From the NCBI GenBank assembly GCA_029959085.1, contig JARWIR010000024.1:18340296-18404295 (forward strand): a stretch of 64,000 nucleotides of DNA. Direction: 5' to 3'. Made by a program: the position numbers and the translations under genes. The stretch's first letter is position 1. Each line of letters opens with the position of its first letter. The notes under the pieces were generated by a model, which was not told the DNA's origin, did not search any database, and was given only the letters and a program-made list of their open reading frames with translations. This document shows positions 44,453-57,760 of the stretch, in pieces. This stretch comes from Nemophila menziesii (lineage: Eukaryota > Streptophyta > Magnoliopsida > Boraginales > Hydrophyllaceae).

Positions 44453-46635
44453 TGATGATACCCGTACGAAAATAAATATTTGGTTTATCTCTATTGAGTA
44501 GAAATGGAATCAAAGAAAATGATATCAATGACTTATTTGATGCCATACTCAAAATCTTAAATACCCGATCATAATGGGAGCGGAAATAATTTAATGATTA
44601 TGACTTTTAAAGTTTAACTATGAAACAAATTTGTACTATTCAATTAAGTATATGTACTAGAGTCATGTATATTTTACTTGATGGAATATATAACCAATAG
44701 TCCCCGTTTAATATCTATATATCCCGTAAAATACGCTCTTTGTATTTGCTTATCCATTAAAATTTTATGTTATAGAAATCAAATTGAATAAAGTATTCTG
44801 GATGAATACGTGTTGGAGAATTTCATCTCAAACTTTCTAAACCACGATTATATTCCTTGAATAATAATATCGTGAGTAAAGGGTTTTTCCCAATATTATG
44901 GATTAGAATTATATATGCTTGTAGACGAAAAAAATAATAATGGATTACTGATTAAAAATCACGATTCGCGCTCCACTGGCTAAGTTTTATTTCTCGAGAT
45001 GAATGGTGTTACATTCCCTAAAGTGAATATAACAACTTTTATCATCTATAAAATAGATTTGATGGCCACAAAAGTCGAATGAATTAAATATAATATTTCT
45101 TGACTAATGTAATTCCCTGAAGTGTACGAAATTGTGTTTCTTGAAAAAAATGCAATATCTTCCAATGTTTTTGGAATTAACGTCATGAAGATCCATACTT
45201 TAGTAGAGATTGAGGTTATTAAAGAATCAACCCTTAATTTATTAGTATTATGAATAGTATAAAGAATAAATTTCTTACCGCAAAAAATGGAATAATAAAA
45301 AATTTCACAAAAGGGAAAAATCACGATAAAAAACAAGTCATCAGGAGATTTAACGATAGATACCATCGTATAGTGGAACTATATATTGATCGCATACATG
45401 TCGTATGTTAAATCATTTGGTCGATCTAATTAAAAAATTTGGATGTCCAAAAGTTATGTTACCTTGTGGTACAAAAATAAAATAAATCGGCAGTTTATGT
45501 TTTTAAATAAATCTTGGATAAATTTACTACAGTTATGGATATTTGGTAAAATTAATATTATGTATAAACAATAAGTATCAGTAACAATACATATCTATAA
45601 TTTATTTTCTGAAAGTCATACAAGTTTCATACTATATCTTTGGGATTGTATTATATACAGATTCGAGGTCGTTTAAATGCACATTGTGCAAAAGTAGAGA
45701 TCTTACAATTCAAATAACTTTGTATTAAGATATGATCGATTAGTTTCTCTCTCTCTTAAAACTCTGCAACTATGACGGCCATTAATTTCAAGCTTATCTA
45801 TTCTAAATTTTTCAATTAATATCTTAAATTTACCTTTTATTTTCGCTACCGTTTTAACACCACCTCTTAGCTTTCATTCCACTGATCTTTTCCTCTTCTA
45901 CCGCTTATATTTTTCTTTTGCAAGTTGTTATCACGTTGACTTTTTATTTTACACATTCAATCTTGCCTTTTAGCTCTCATGTCTCCCTTCTTTGATTTAA
46001 ATTATAGATTTGTTAATTTAGTGGCTATCAATCTACTTTTGGTACACATGCAAGAGGACGAAACAATTGTTTGAAAACGTGCAGGAAAAGATCGATGGCC
46101 CAGGAAAAAATTTCTACAAAATGTTACTGATTCACCTTCTTCTTCAATTAAATGCTTTTTTCGACAGCCTTTATATATCTTATGCTTGGGATCAAACGAA
46201 AATCGAGTGTGGATGGTTAATATTAGAAAAAGTCAACCTTTCTTCTTCAATTTAGTTGACCATGACCGATAAAAAATTCTGCTAATTTTCTTTTCATTCT
46301 TCTCTGGTCTACCGACGTTATTTCCTAATTAAAAAGCTCGTTTCTTGCATTGACGGCTTGTTCAGTCTTGTTGAAACATGTAAGGAGGTTTCCGCTGATT
46401 TTTCAAAAAGATATTATGCATCAGATCTCACATGCATTGAGGTTTTTGAGTTTATCATCAATAGTTATAAAGTCTTTGATCTTCCAAAAATTTGTGTTTT
46501 AATCACATGCAAGAAAAAAGATCGATGGCCTAGAAAAAGTCATCTACAAATTTCTTTTTAAACTTTATTTAAATAGATCGATGGCTTAAAATAGTACAAT
46601 GGCTGTTTTTCACAACTATGTTTTGATTGAGAAGA

Positions 46636-46737
46636 ATGTCGAAGCCTTCCACTTACGTCCATGTGGGTCCTAAGTTTCATACAACTAGCTGGTCTTTTCT
46701 TTCTGACCAAGAATTTTTAGAATCTCTCAACAAGTAA
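46636..46737 (+). pseudogene. LINE ORF1 stub
   Basis: MSKPSTYVHVGPKFHTTSW is followed by 14 more residues and a stop. It is where ORF1 should start, but the DUF4283 and zinc-knuckle parts are absent before ORF2. Two related segments with AAAGATCGATGGCC lie at about 46088 and 46519 in the leader. Confidence 0.4.
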
Positions 46738-47017
46738 CTTGATTCTTTGTTCATTCGAGCTGCTTTATTTGTTTTAATCTATCATTGGGGGTTCATTTGG
46801 AACATGCAGAATATTTTAATTAAGAATTACAATTTCACAACCTAAATTATGGATGATTTGCTAAAGGAATCGATTGGGTATCTACTTTTCCAAAGAAATC
46901 GAATGGGTATCCACTTTTCCAACGCATGCATGACGGTTTCTTCTTTGGTTATAAGGTTAACTTTCTGTCTCTAAAAAGCTCCTGCAACCTAAATTGGCGA
47001 TAACTTTTTGTCTCTAA

Positions 47018-50000
47018 TGGATAATACGTTGTTTTGGAAATGTCAAGGGGCTAAGGCACCCTTGACTAAAAAGTCCTTAAGCCCTAATTAGTAAAAATAA
47101 TTGCTCTTTTGTGTGTCTTTTCGAGACGAGGCTTCGTGAGAAAGACTTTAGTGCTTGTCCTCACTTTAATAATTTTAATAATTTTCATATAGTGGAACCT
47201 GGACGAAGAGCTTATAGGTCCGGGGGTATCTTACTATTATTGAAATATATGATGGGTAATTCTGTTAAATATGCTTGTTCTAATTATGTGTTAGTAGAAA
47301 TTAACGAATCTATCAGCTTTTCTTGGTATCTCATTTGTGCTTATGCTCCTACTAATAATGATGATCGATTTATATCATGGCAAAACTTATCTAAGAAGAT
47401 TAATCAACTTGATAAACCACACATTATAATTGGGGACTTTAATGATATATCGAGATTTTCTGAGAAACAAGGGCGTAAAGCTGCTAATATAGATCGTATT
47501 ATTAAGTTTAATGAGTTCATCAACAAAAATCATCTAGTTGACCTGCCTAGCAAAGGTTGTTTCTTTACTTGGTCGAATAATTGAGGAGTTGAAGATAAAC
47601 TCAAGGAAATACTGGATAGAGCTCTCGCTTCAATGGATTGGTGCGCCAATTTTCCTAATACACTACTTAGAATTCCACCTACGATTGGTTCGGATCACTC
47701 TCCATTAATTCTATGTAAGATACAAAAGGGTAAAATTAATAAATACTTCATTTTAAATCAAGATGGTTGGAACATGAACAATGTAAAGAAGTTATCAAGA
47801 AAAGTTGGAATTCGAAACAATTATGTGATAGCGTTGCTACCTTTTGTGATAAAAGAGATGTGACTTGTCTGACACTTAAAGGTTGGAGTAAAAAATGTTT
47901 TCTTAATAATAGGAAAAGAATTCAGGAACTGCAACAAGAGCTTACACTAGTTGTTAATGATCATATATCAGAGGAAAATAAATTGAAAGAAAGATATTTC
48001 AAAGAAAATATTGAAGAATTATGGCGAATTGAAGAAATGTATTGGGAAGATATGGCTAGAATCTTGCTATTACAAAGGGTGATAAAAACACAAGATATTT
48101 TTTCGCAAAAACAATGAAAAAGAGGAAAGTGAACAGAATATGTGCTATTAAAAACAAAGAAGATAACTGGGTTGAAGAACCATCTGAGATTAATGAAATA
48201 ATTCAAGATTATTATATGAATCTGTTTGAAAATAAAGGTACGCCAGATCCTAATGATATTACTGAACATATTCCATGTAAAATAACTTTTGAGATGAATG
48301 AAGCACTAGTTAAGTCACCGAGTATCGAGGAAAATAAACATGCTGCATTTAGTATGTCGGGAAGAAAAGCTCCAGGTCTAATGGTCTTCCTGGGAAGTTT
48401 TATCATGAGTTTTGTGAGATAATTAGTGAAGATATTATTAAAGTTGTTAAGTATTTTTTCGACCATAATATGGATATTAGTAAAATAAATGACTATGTGC
48501 TTGCATTAATACCTAAAGGGAATTTGCAAGAATCGGTAAAGGATTACAGGCCTATTTCGTGTGCTAATTTTTGCTACAAGATAATTAGTAAAATTATTGC
48601 TTCAAGACCACAACTTCTTATGGATAACATTGTCTCGCCAACACAATCGGCATTCATTAAGGGTCGAAATATTCAAGATAACATAATTATAGCTCACGAA
48701 ATTTCCTATTTTTTTAACACCAAAAGTAGGTCAAAGAAATACTATGGTGTGGTTAAAATTGATATGGAGAAAGCATATGATCAGGTTAATTGAGATTTTC
48801 TCTGTAAAACTTAAGGGCTCTTGGATTATGCAAAAAATGGATTGATTGGGTAAGAAACTGTATTTCATTAGTTTCTTTTCAAGTCAAAGTTAATGGTCAA
48901 AGATTGAGGAAATTTAAACCGGAGCAAGGTCTTAGACAAGGGGATCCACTATCACCGTCAATCTTCTCTCTTCTTACTGAGAGTTTGATCAGTTTAATTA
49001 ATTTACACTGTAGAGAAGGCTCAATTCAAGGTATTCAAATTACGAGGAACTACCCTAGATTGACTCACCTTTTATTTGCAGATGATGCGTTATTCTTTAT
49101 TAATCTCAACCAAACGTAAATCGAAGCTTTTAAAAATTTGATTACGGAATATTGTAAGGCGTCGGGACAAAGAGTCAATCTTAATAATATGCGATTCTTT
49201 TCTGCAAAAATACACCCGAAATTATGAAGGAAGAGGTATTAAGTATACTTAATATTAGAAGTACTAATGATCTCGTAAAATATCCTGGGTTACCTTTAAC
49301 ACTCAAAAGGGCTAAAAGTGAAAATCTTAATTATATTAAAGATAGGTTATTGTCTAAATCAGCTAGCTAGATATCATCACTTTTATCAGAAGGAGGTAAG
49401 GAAATTCTTATTAAAGCTGTTTTACAAGCTATCCCAAATCATGCTATGTATATTTTGGAGTTTCCTAAGACACTTTGTAAGAAATTATCGAGTATTGTTG
49501 CAAATTTTTGGTGGGATGCTGGGTATAGGAAAAGAGTTCATTGAGTCAACTGGAAAAGAATGTCAAGATCTAAGAAGATTGGGGTTTAGGGTTCAGAGAA
49601 TTTTATAAAATGAACTATGCAATGTTAGCTAACCAAGCTTGGAGACTGCTTAATGACCCTGAATCATTTGCTTACAAAATCCTTAAAGCTATTTATTTCC
49701 CTAATTCTAATATGATTGATGCAAAATTGAGTAAACGAAGATCTTGGAGTTGGGCAAGCATTTATAAAGGATTACAATTTTTAAATAAGCATATGATATG
49801 GCAAGTGGGGAATGGGAAGAGTACGAATATAATGAATCATTGTTGGATTAGTAAAGGTGTCTTTCTTCAAAAACCAAATAACTGCTCAATTAGTTTTGTG
49901 CATGAATTATTTAATAAATCAGCTACGGGGTGGAATAACGAGTTATTAAATAAATATTTTTCAAAATAAGTGGGTGATTATATTAAAAAAATCCGAGATG

Positions 50001-51083
50001 TATGATAGATGATGAAGATAAATTGATATGGCCATATAGTAAGAATGGGGAGTACTCCACCAAATCAGGATATCATATGTTAGTTAGTGAAGAAATGGCT
50101 CAAGAGACGCAATCATCTAATGTGGGAGATATTATAGATAACAACATTTGGGATATAATCTGGAAAAATAATATACCGTCAAGGATTAAGAATTTTTGTT
50201 GGAGAATTTGCAATAATGCTCTACCGGTTAAAAATAATCTGAAGAAAGAAAGTGTGTTAATAACGAGATATGTGAATGGTGTGAACTTGAGGACGGAAAT
50301 ATTGTACATTTATTCTTGAAATGTCCTTCTAACATTGAGGTATGGGCTTTATCACCATTACAAATTAAGATCGATCACAATTTTATGGGTACGTTTGATG
50401 AATGGTTTAAGCAAATTATTGATGGTTATAGTAAAAATGGTTGGGAGAAGAAAAAGGTGATAGAATATGTGATGATAATTTTATGGAATATATGGAAAGA
50501 GAGAATGAAATATTTTCACGAAGGAACTAAATGGAATGGTAATAATATTTTAAATAAATCGAAGGATTTAATCTCAAGGCTCTTTGGGCCATGCATGAAT
50601 TCAGAAAAAATGGAGAATAAAAAGAAGGATACTAGTAAAAGTAATGAAAAAGACAATCCTATGATATTGGATGAAGTTGAAATCATTTGGATGAGCGATG
50701 CATCATTTACTAATAACAAAGAACCAGCAGCTATCGTAGCAATTGGAGTTGCTAAAGATGGAAACATTGTGAAAAGATCAAGCATGAAATGTAAAGTAAA
50801 TAGTTTTATTGAGGGGGAGGCATGGGCCATTTTAATGGCAATGAGATTAAGCAAAAATCTGGTAGATCAGAGTATTTCATTTTACTCTGAAAACCTTGAA
50901 TTAGTTCAAGGAATTTTGGGTTTGACCAGGCTTCATTGGAGTCTTAAACCTATCCTTTCGGAAGTAAAGAAATGGTTAGGTCGTGGTTCAAATTGGAACA
51001 TTGCCCATGTGGATAGAAGATATAATTCTACAGCAGATGCGCTTGCTAAGTGTACTAGGAGGGATATGGACCTATCTGGATAG
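47018..51083 (+). pseudogene. LINE ORF2: endonuclease, reverse transcriptase, RNase H, broken
   Basis: ATG 47018 gives MDNTLFWKCQGAKAP, an APE-endonuclease start, with an early stop at 47090. Endonuclease motifs IIIGDFNDI and GSDHSPLIL follow. The reverse transcriptase shows YRPISCANFCYKI, VKIDMEKAYDQV, GLRQGDPLSPSIF and FADD near 49080. RNase H (MSDASF, EGEAW, HVDRRYNSTADALAKC) fills 50690-51060. In-frame stops include 47582 and 48791; several frameshifts lie in the connecting parts. Confidence 0.85.
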
Positions 51084-51196
51084 AAGGATTTATCTCTTAT
51101 TGCTTCGAATGATTATCTAGTGAACTTATGTAATACTTATAAATAACTTATTTGTAAGGTTTCTTTGACAAAAGAAAAAAAAAGATATGATCGATT

Positions 51197-51660
51197 TGGT
51201 CACCCATGGAAGCTAATGATATATCGAGTAATAGATTATTCACTTGGACTACACTTAGAAGAACCAGAATTTTCTTTTATCAAGTGACTACCCATATATT
51301 TAATGTTCTATAGTAAAATTTACTATAAGATTATCTCAACGCGCAATTGTGATTTATGTTGATTTTGATATTCTATTATTATTTTATATCTTGAACACCT
51401 GCGAGGCAATATCTTCAAAAACACATTTTGTAAAGTGTTGTTTTGATGATATAATTTTTCCTGTAATAGACGGAGAAACACCGCAACCTGAAGTATTGTG
51501 TGGCATATCGTGGAATACAATTTATTATCTCATCTCAATCCACAAACTAAAGAATCGAAACTTTAAGTTTAAGAGAGGAGTCATTTGAAAAGTGTTGCAA
51601 ATAATATACCAAATGCATTTACATGACACATTGAATATTATAAAATCCCATAATACTTTT
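51197..51660 (+). pseudogene. Copia pre-integrase and integrase-to-RT linker scraps
   Basis: Just after the LINE, GHPWKLMIYRVIDYS resembles the GHPG pre-integrase motif. ISSKTHFVKCCFDDIIFP followed by GISWN resembles the linker between integrase and reverse transcriptase of Ale-type Copia (ADCHF..., ISWN). Their closeness shows that the integrase core was deleted. Confidence 0.55.
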
Positions 51661-51721
51661 AACGCTCCAATATATATGATTGTCCTAGAAGGACATATAA
51701 AAAAATGTCACCAAATACATT

Positions 51722-51930
51722 TAACCAACGCCTGAAGTGTGGTGAGCTTAGAATAATACTAACCAACACATGAAGCATGATAAACATGTAGTGGATATAA
51801 CCAACACTTGAAGCGTGGTGGATCGGTAATCCGTCTAACCAACGCGTGAAGGCGGTAAACTTGTAATGCATCTAACCAACACATGAAGTGTGGCAGACCT
51901 GTAATGCATATAATCAACACATGAATCATG
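51722..51930 (+). repeat. Irregular repeats of AACCAACACATGAAG
   Basis: The motif AACCAAC(A/G)C.TGAAGYRTG recurs about six times at roughly 35-45-bp steps. 51931-53000 has no recognisable coding content. Confidence 0.75.
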
Positions 51931-53029
51931 ATTGCCCCCTTGATTTAAAATATACCATTCCCTAAAGAAGGAAATTTCATGATTATATGATGAAATGGTA
52001 AAAAATTGTGGAATGTGCACATCCTAATACAATTGAAAATTACTGAGGCATCTAATGTTGGCACATGCATTACTCTTAAAAGGAAGTAATAGTCCCCTAA
52101 GAGACCAAGGTATTGTACCTAAATATAAAAAATCCATGTAAATTATTTATCTAGTAAAAATATATGAAACCGTGAGAAGGTTTATGGGATTGATATATTT
52201 TATTTCACTATCGCTGAAAATGGAAAAAAGATCCTAAATCACAAAGTGGTGAAAGCTGTCGACAAATAAATATATGGCCATATAATTATTAATTATGTGA
52301 CCCCACTTGTATCACAAAGGTTCATGTTATAACCTATAATTAATTATGGGGAGACTTCCCAGTGTAGTAGATACAATGAGATTAGGTTTTTTACTTTTTG
52401 GAAACTATTAAAGAGTTACCTATGATACGGAAAACTTTAAGATAAATGACATGATTATTGGATTGTTATTAATATTCTTGGTGATCAAATATTTTTCGGA
52501 AGCATGATAGGTGGTCGAAGCACTTAGAGCGTCTGAAAATATTAAAGTCTTGGAGAACGAGTAGTGTCTGGAGCATAAAAAGTTCCTGAAGAACATTAAG
52601 AGCACGAAGCACAAGAGAAAAGATTTTTTTTAGTTTCATAACAGGAAGCAATTAGCATAGATTACTTCCTCACAAATATGATATTATCTTATGATAATAT
52701 TCTCTCATCCTGGAGATTCAAGAAGTAGAGAATGATTAATGACCTCCTCACAAGTCATGCATATACTATTATTATTCATAATATCAAACAAAAACTGAAG
52801 ATAAATTCTTGATATATTAAAATATATTTCACCAGAGTATTTCTACAGTAAATTCGAGGATGTATTCAACAAATTTTTCCATGCGAGAATCCAGAAGATT
52901 TATCATCTAAAACTATATTGTATACTTATGTTAAATGGTAGGCTCGAAAGTATATTATGTGATTCTTATATAATTGTCGGAATAATGTGTATTACAATGA
53001 GGGGAGAAGATATTTGAGCGTTGTAGTCT

Positions 53030-54000
53030 TTTTCCTCACTAAGGTTTTTTTCCCACATGGTTTTTTTCTAGTAAGGTTTTAATAAGGCATGCCAAATATC
53101 TAAATCATAAACAAAAACAATATAATTCTCCATATATCAATCCCCTATTTATTGACCGTGAACATATATGATCAAATAAGAATCCAACATATTTCTTCAC
53201 TAAGTCTTTACCAAGAACAGTATTCGAGCTGAAAGCCCATAAGTAAAGAAAGATCATAAATACTTGACGTCACAATAAGGGGGGAGAATATAATGACACT
53301 ATGTACTCATTTTCCTTCACCATGGTTTTTTCTAAGGGGGTTTTCTGGAAAGGTTTCAACGAGACAAATTGAATATGTGTCATATCTCCAAGGAATGATG
53401 TACTTTTTTCCCTTGATCGGTTTTGTCCCAATGGGTTTTTCTTGATAAGGTTTGAATGAGGCACATCTTTTAGTGAAAATCCAAGGGGGAGTGGTATAAA
53501 ATATTTATTTAAATGGATGTTTCAACATATCCGAGAGAAGTGTGGTTTATCTTCTATAAGAAATATATCGATGGTTTTATATGAAAATATTGTTTTATTA
53601 CACAAATTCAAAATGGTTAACATAATAAGTGACAAAATGTAACATATATCACCTACATTTTATACACGCGTGGGTTACAGAAGAATGGAGATATTAATAT
53701 TCATCAAATACAGTTATGTAACAATCTTATTGATTTGGTCATCAAAGTATTGTCAACCACAACATTCAAGAAGTTGATCCATAATATTAAAATGCGACAA
53801 CTCGGATGTCTCTTGCTAGTATCAGGGGGAGCGTGAAGAAGACATTGTACTCTTTTCCCTTCGTCCAAGTTTTTATCCCACTGGGTTTTTCTTGACAACG
53901 TTTTAACGAGGAAGTATTTCTATGTATATGTACTCTTTTTCCTTCATCCAAGTGTTTTATCCCACAGGATTTTTCTTGGCAAGGTTTTAACGAAACATAT
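53030..54000 (+). repeat. Copia 3' motif array upstream of the LTR
   Basis: The phrase TTTTTCTTGGCAAGGTTTTA with a preceding CCCA..GGG recurs in diverged form near 53040, 53320, 53430, 53875 and 53955. Such CCCACTGGGTTTTTCC words are common just upstream of the purine tract in plant Copia elements. AAGGGGAG at 54021 is the tract. Confidence 0.65.
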
Positions 54001-54030
54001 TTTATAAGGAACGGACATCCAAGGGGAGTA

Positions 54031-54231
54031 TGGTAAATAACAAACTGGATGTCCCTTAGGATTCCTAGACCTCTCTTATTCCTATAATTATGGAGACACT
54101 TTTTGTATAATATGAAGAGTCACATTTATCCTATAAATATGACCTTCATACCATTGTCTTGTACACACAAAAGATGAATGAAAGAAATAAGCTTATGTTT
54201 TATTCTTGTTTTCTTATCTCTGTTTATAACA
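54031..54231 (+). repeat. 3' LTR of the decayed Copia element
   Basis: It matches 33758-33957 nearly base for base over its last 185 bp. Confidence 0.85.
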
Positions 54232-54534
54232 CTTGATATGATTTTCTCATTATGATTGGTTTGCAGAGATTCTAGAAATTACCGATGCATTAATAATGAT
54301 TAACTCATGAATGATTTTTTCACATATACTACATGCCAAGATGTTTAGTGGAATAGAAAATACTTATTCCCAAAATCAATTTGGTACGTATAGGTCTTAA
54401 TAATCCATCTTCAACTTTCGTTTGAATTCCTTTATCACTCTAAAATCCGTTTTTGGGAATAGGCACGTGTAGATATATGTAACCCGCACCACATTTACAT
54501 CTTGGTTCAAATTGAAACAATATATAAACCAAAT

Positions 54535-55030
54535 TGCTAGCGAGCAATTCGAGCTCGGCTTAGAAAAAACTCGTTCAAACTCGGCTTGTTTATAAACAAG
54601 GTTAAACTCAAACTCTAATTTAAACTCGTTAAACTGACAACTCCGCTCGAAATCGTTCGTGAAAATCTCGTTTATATTTGTAAATTGTATATTAATACAT
54701 CATTACTTGTAAATATATTATTAAAACTTCAACATTATTTAGACATTTTTAATTTCTTTAGACATTTATATTTACATTGATATAAAACTCCATATTTCAT
54801 ACGACATATTTCATCAAATGCCTAATGTTAATAATTTTTTTTGTTACAACGGGAAAAAAAATTGTGAACAACTCGAACTCGGCGTAGAAAAAAACTCATT
54901 TGATAAGTTAAACATTTTTTTTTACTAATATACGTGGCTTGACTCGTTTGAATCTGAGTTTCGTTTGTTTAAGTTAAAATACGGCTTGACTCGATTCGAA
55001 AAATTAAACAAACAAGCTTATACATCTAAT
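54535..55030. repeat. Repeat rich in AACTCG/GAGCTCGGCTTG words
   Basis: Words such as CGAGCTCGGCTT, CTCGGCTTGTTTATAAACAAG and the reverse at 54970-55020 are typical of non-autonomous hAT-like repeats in plants. I find no clear terminal repeats. 55031-55816 holds nothing I can identify. Confidence 0.4.
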
Positions 55031-55833
55031 ATTCGTCTTGTCTCAACTTGTTGGCCTCATTCAAATTCTTCAACTTTAGCATCTGGTATCTGCATGGATG
55101 GCTCACACCGCTAAGGAACCCCGTATTTTGTTTTGTCAACAAAAACCAACGTTAATTATTACACACCCTATATGGTGTAATACGGGTTCCTTATTCAACG
55201 AAATACGGGTGTGTAATAATTATTAAATATGCGAAAATATCCTTATTCATCCTAGTGCATCTTGCAAGTGCATCCGCCGTGGTATTATTACATCTACTGA
55301 CATGATTAGTTTTCCACTTCGGACAACGACCTAGCTATCTTTTTATCTCAGAAAAAATGGATTTACAACCTGGCCAATTTATGAATTCCTTGAATTAATT
55401 CAATAATCAGAATAGAAAGAAACACCCTGATTATAAAGATCATTAGACGATTTTGAGAGTCTCTTTTTCTGCAAAATAACAAAAGAACCCTCAAGCCTTA
55501 ATAGCGGATAATAAGTCAACCCTACCTTGCTGTCACCAACCTCACAATATTATTTTCTACGCACTACTCTCAATATTACCCATTCATTTCAACGACTCAT
55601 TACTACCTTTTGACTTTCTCATATCCCAATCTCCATCATCCCAATTTATTCCTTGAACTAGTTTACCCGTTAACCGGTCCCCCACCATAAATTATTATTG
55701 ATTTGGTCAATACTCTTCTGCCTTAAAGCTTCCATCCACAATGTACAGTTTGAAATACAGGTGAGTCTTTATTCGAGTTTTATTAATTGAAATAATTTCA
55801 TTTGGTTGAGGACAATTTATTTATCATCTATTT

Positions 55834-56397
55834 TTTTTTTTCATACATAAGAGACTCGTTAAAGAGTCGTTAAGAATAAAGTGTTACAATTGAGACAAAA
55901 GATCTTATTAATCTAGAATAACTCTCGCAGTTGCCCGTTCACTCCTGTCCCTCATAATGAAGTGGTTCAGATATTCTGGAGGATCCGTAAAAGTCACGGG
56001 TTGACTAAGCAACCGCTCTCTTTCTTTCGCTAATTTATCCGCACAAAAGTTAGCTTCCGGTAAATAAACTTTACATCGATCTTTGGAAATTTCCTTAAAA
56101 GTGCAAGACATTCCCCTAAGACTGAAACATGGCGACTACCTGAGTTCCCACCGTCCTTCACTAGCGCGTGGAGCTCCCCCGAGTCCCTCTCATAGTGTGT
56201 TGAACTCCCACCGCCCTTCACTAGCGCGTGGAGTTCCTTCGAATCCGTTTCAATGACCATCTCGACATAACCTTTGCTAGTTGCCCATTTAAGACCAAAG
56301 AATAAAGCAAAAGTTTCCGAAATAATAGGAGAATCCACGATACACGGTCCCGTAATCCCCATACCTGTCTCTCACAATACCGCCAATACCAGCCATA
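55834..56397 (-). mobile_element. 5'-truncated LINE tail with RNase H, minus strand
   Basis: The 17-bp duplication TTATTTATCATCTATTT flanks it (55817-55833 and 56398-56414), and the poly-A tail appears as T's near 55834-55841. On the minus strand it reads SETFALFFGLKWATSKG, IETDSKELHALVK and EANFCADKLAKERERL, an RVT_3 RNase H. A segment around ELHALVK is present twice in tandem (56155-56235). Confidence 0.88.
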
Positions 56398-56870
56398 TTA
56401 TTTATCATCTATTTAAATTACAAAAAACAACTTAATATTTGACGTCAAGCAACTTTAAGAGAAAAGGCAAATGAATAAATGAATAAGCCTCCAAAATAAA
56501 AGAAAAAACATGAATCTGCTAAATAAATATTAAAATGATGCTCCCTCTTTTTACTTTTTATTTTATTCTCTTTCACCAAAATAATTTTTACAATAAAACA
56601 CATCAGGTTTTCGGTTTTTTTATCTCTATTAAAAAAAAATATTCTGTAAATGCACAGTGTTTTAAAATTTAACAAATAAATACCAAATTTTTAAAAATTA
56701 TAAATAAATACTCAAGTTTTTATTTTTTATGCCTAACATTACATTTGATATTAACTGCTACGTGACGATTGCGTGGCGCTTGCCCTAACATTACTTTTGA
56801 CGTAGACTGCCACATGACGATTGCGTGGCGCTTCCGTTAGTATCCAAGTATTTCAAAATTTGACAAATAA

Positions 56871-57112
56871 AGCCCGTTTGGAAGTGCTTATTTTTTAGTA
56901 AAAAAACGCTTTTAGAATAAAATTCAAAATTTTAAAAAATTATTAAAAATAATTTTAAAATCTAAATTTATTTTAAGTGTTTTTTTTAAGAAGCACATCT
57001 TTGGTGCTTCTCATAAAAGTGTTTTCCAAAGTAAAAAAAAAAAACTCTTAAAAATGCTAGAACCACTTTCAAGTGCTTCTCCAAAAAAAACACTTTCAAA
57101 CGGGCACTAAGT
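56871..57112. mobile_element. MITE with GCCCGTTTG ends
   Basis: AGCCCGTTTGGAAGTGCTT at the left and AAACACTTTCAAACGGGCACT at the right are imperfect inverted ends. The target duplication is not clear. Confidence 0.6.
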
Positions 57113-57349
57113 TTACACACGCTGTTATCTAATAGATAGGAAGAAAATACTAAATTGTTCTTAAAACAACTGATATTTACAAAAACAGAAAAAACAAATA
57201 AAGCCAAGTTTGAGTATCCACAAGAGAATTTTTCCTTTTTCTTATTTCTTTATATCGTTAGTTATTATTCATAATATCCTCTTTATATTTTCGAACTTCA
57301 CATAATTTTATGTATAAGCTTATGCAGTTCATATTTCATTTTTTTTTTT

Positions 57350-57760
57350 GGACAATGAAAGGTGTCGAAGCACCAAAGAAACAAAAGGGATCAACCTATT
57401 CCTAGTACTAAACTTAGCCGATAACTCGAAAAAACTAAAAGTTTTCCGACGCAAAATAGTTGCCTCGTGTCTAGCTTCCTTTGCAATCGTGTCCGCTTTG
57501 CTATTGAGTTTCCTATTGATGTGGTGGAAGGAAATTTGCCTTGCTCTTCAGCATTGTGAATAATCGTGCGCAGAATGGGTTGGATATTCCAACGTGCAGT
57601 TGACACAAGTTTCGTACCTTGAATAATCTCAAGGTTATCTGAGTAGTATGTTGTTCCATACGTGAGTCTGTATTTTTTTTTATAATGTGGATAGCCATGT
57701 AAATTTGCGCATCATGACTAATCTCATGAAAATTATGCACACCTCCCCATGCATATTTCT
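57350..57760 (-). mobile_element. Truncated LINE tail with RNase H end, minus strand
   Basis: Minus-strand frames read HHINRKLNSKADTIAKEARH (the last RNase H motif) and TARWNIQPILRTIIHN. T's at 57340-57350 are the poly-A tail. The frame is broken. I did not find a target duplication. Confidence 0.65.

Larger units (their letters stand above)
45742..51181 (+). mobile_element. Second L1-type LINE, ORF1 mostly lost
   Basis: The 15-bp duplication AAGATATGATCGATT flanks it (45727-45741 and 51182-51196). A short A-rich tail precedes the right copy. ORF2 is present but broken; the ORF1 position holds only a 33-codon stub. It inserted into the Copia element near its pre-integrase region. Confidence 0.9.
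33758..54231 (+). mobile_element. Decayed Ty1/copia element (Ale-like) split by nested insertions
   Basis: Two direct 200-bp LTRs (33758-33957 and 54031-54231) differ at only a few bases. TGTTATCAGCACG follows the first and AAGGGGAG precedes the second, as in Copia elements. Between them lie scraps of a Copia polyprotein: gag near 44300, a pre-integrase GHP motif near 51200 and the integrase-to-RT linker at 51360-51660. The integrase core and most of the reverse transcriptase are deleted. A MITE, a Helitron, a Harbinger-like element and a LINE interrupt it. The 5-bp flanks (TCTTT and CTTGA) do not match, so a rearrangement or two separate elements remain possible. Confidence 0.65.

Noticed and set aside
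53270..53898. Minus-strand ORFs with repeated KNPLGQN-like words
   Set aside because: They are reverse readings of the Copia 3' motif array (CCCAATGGGTTTTTC) and not genes.
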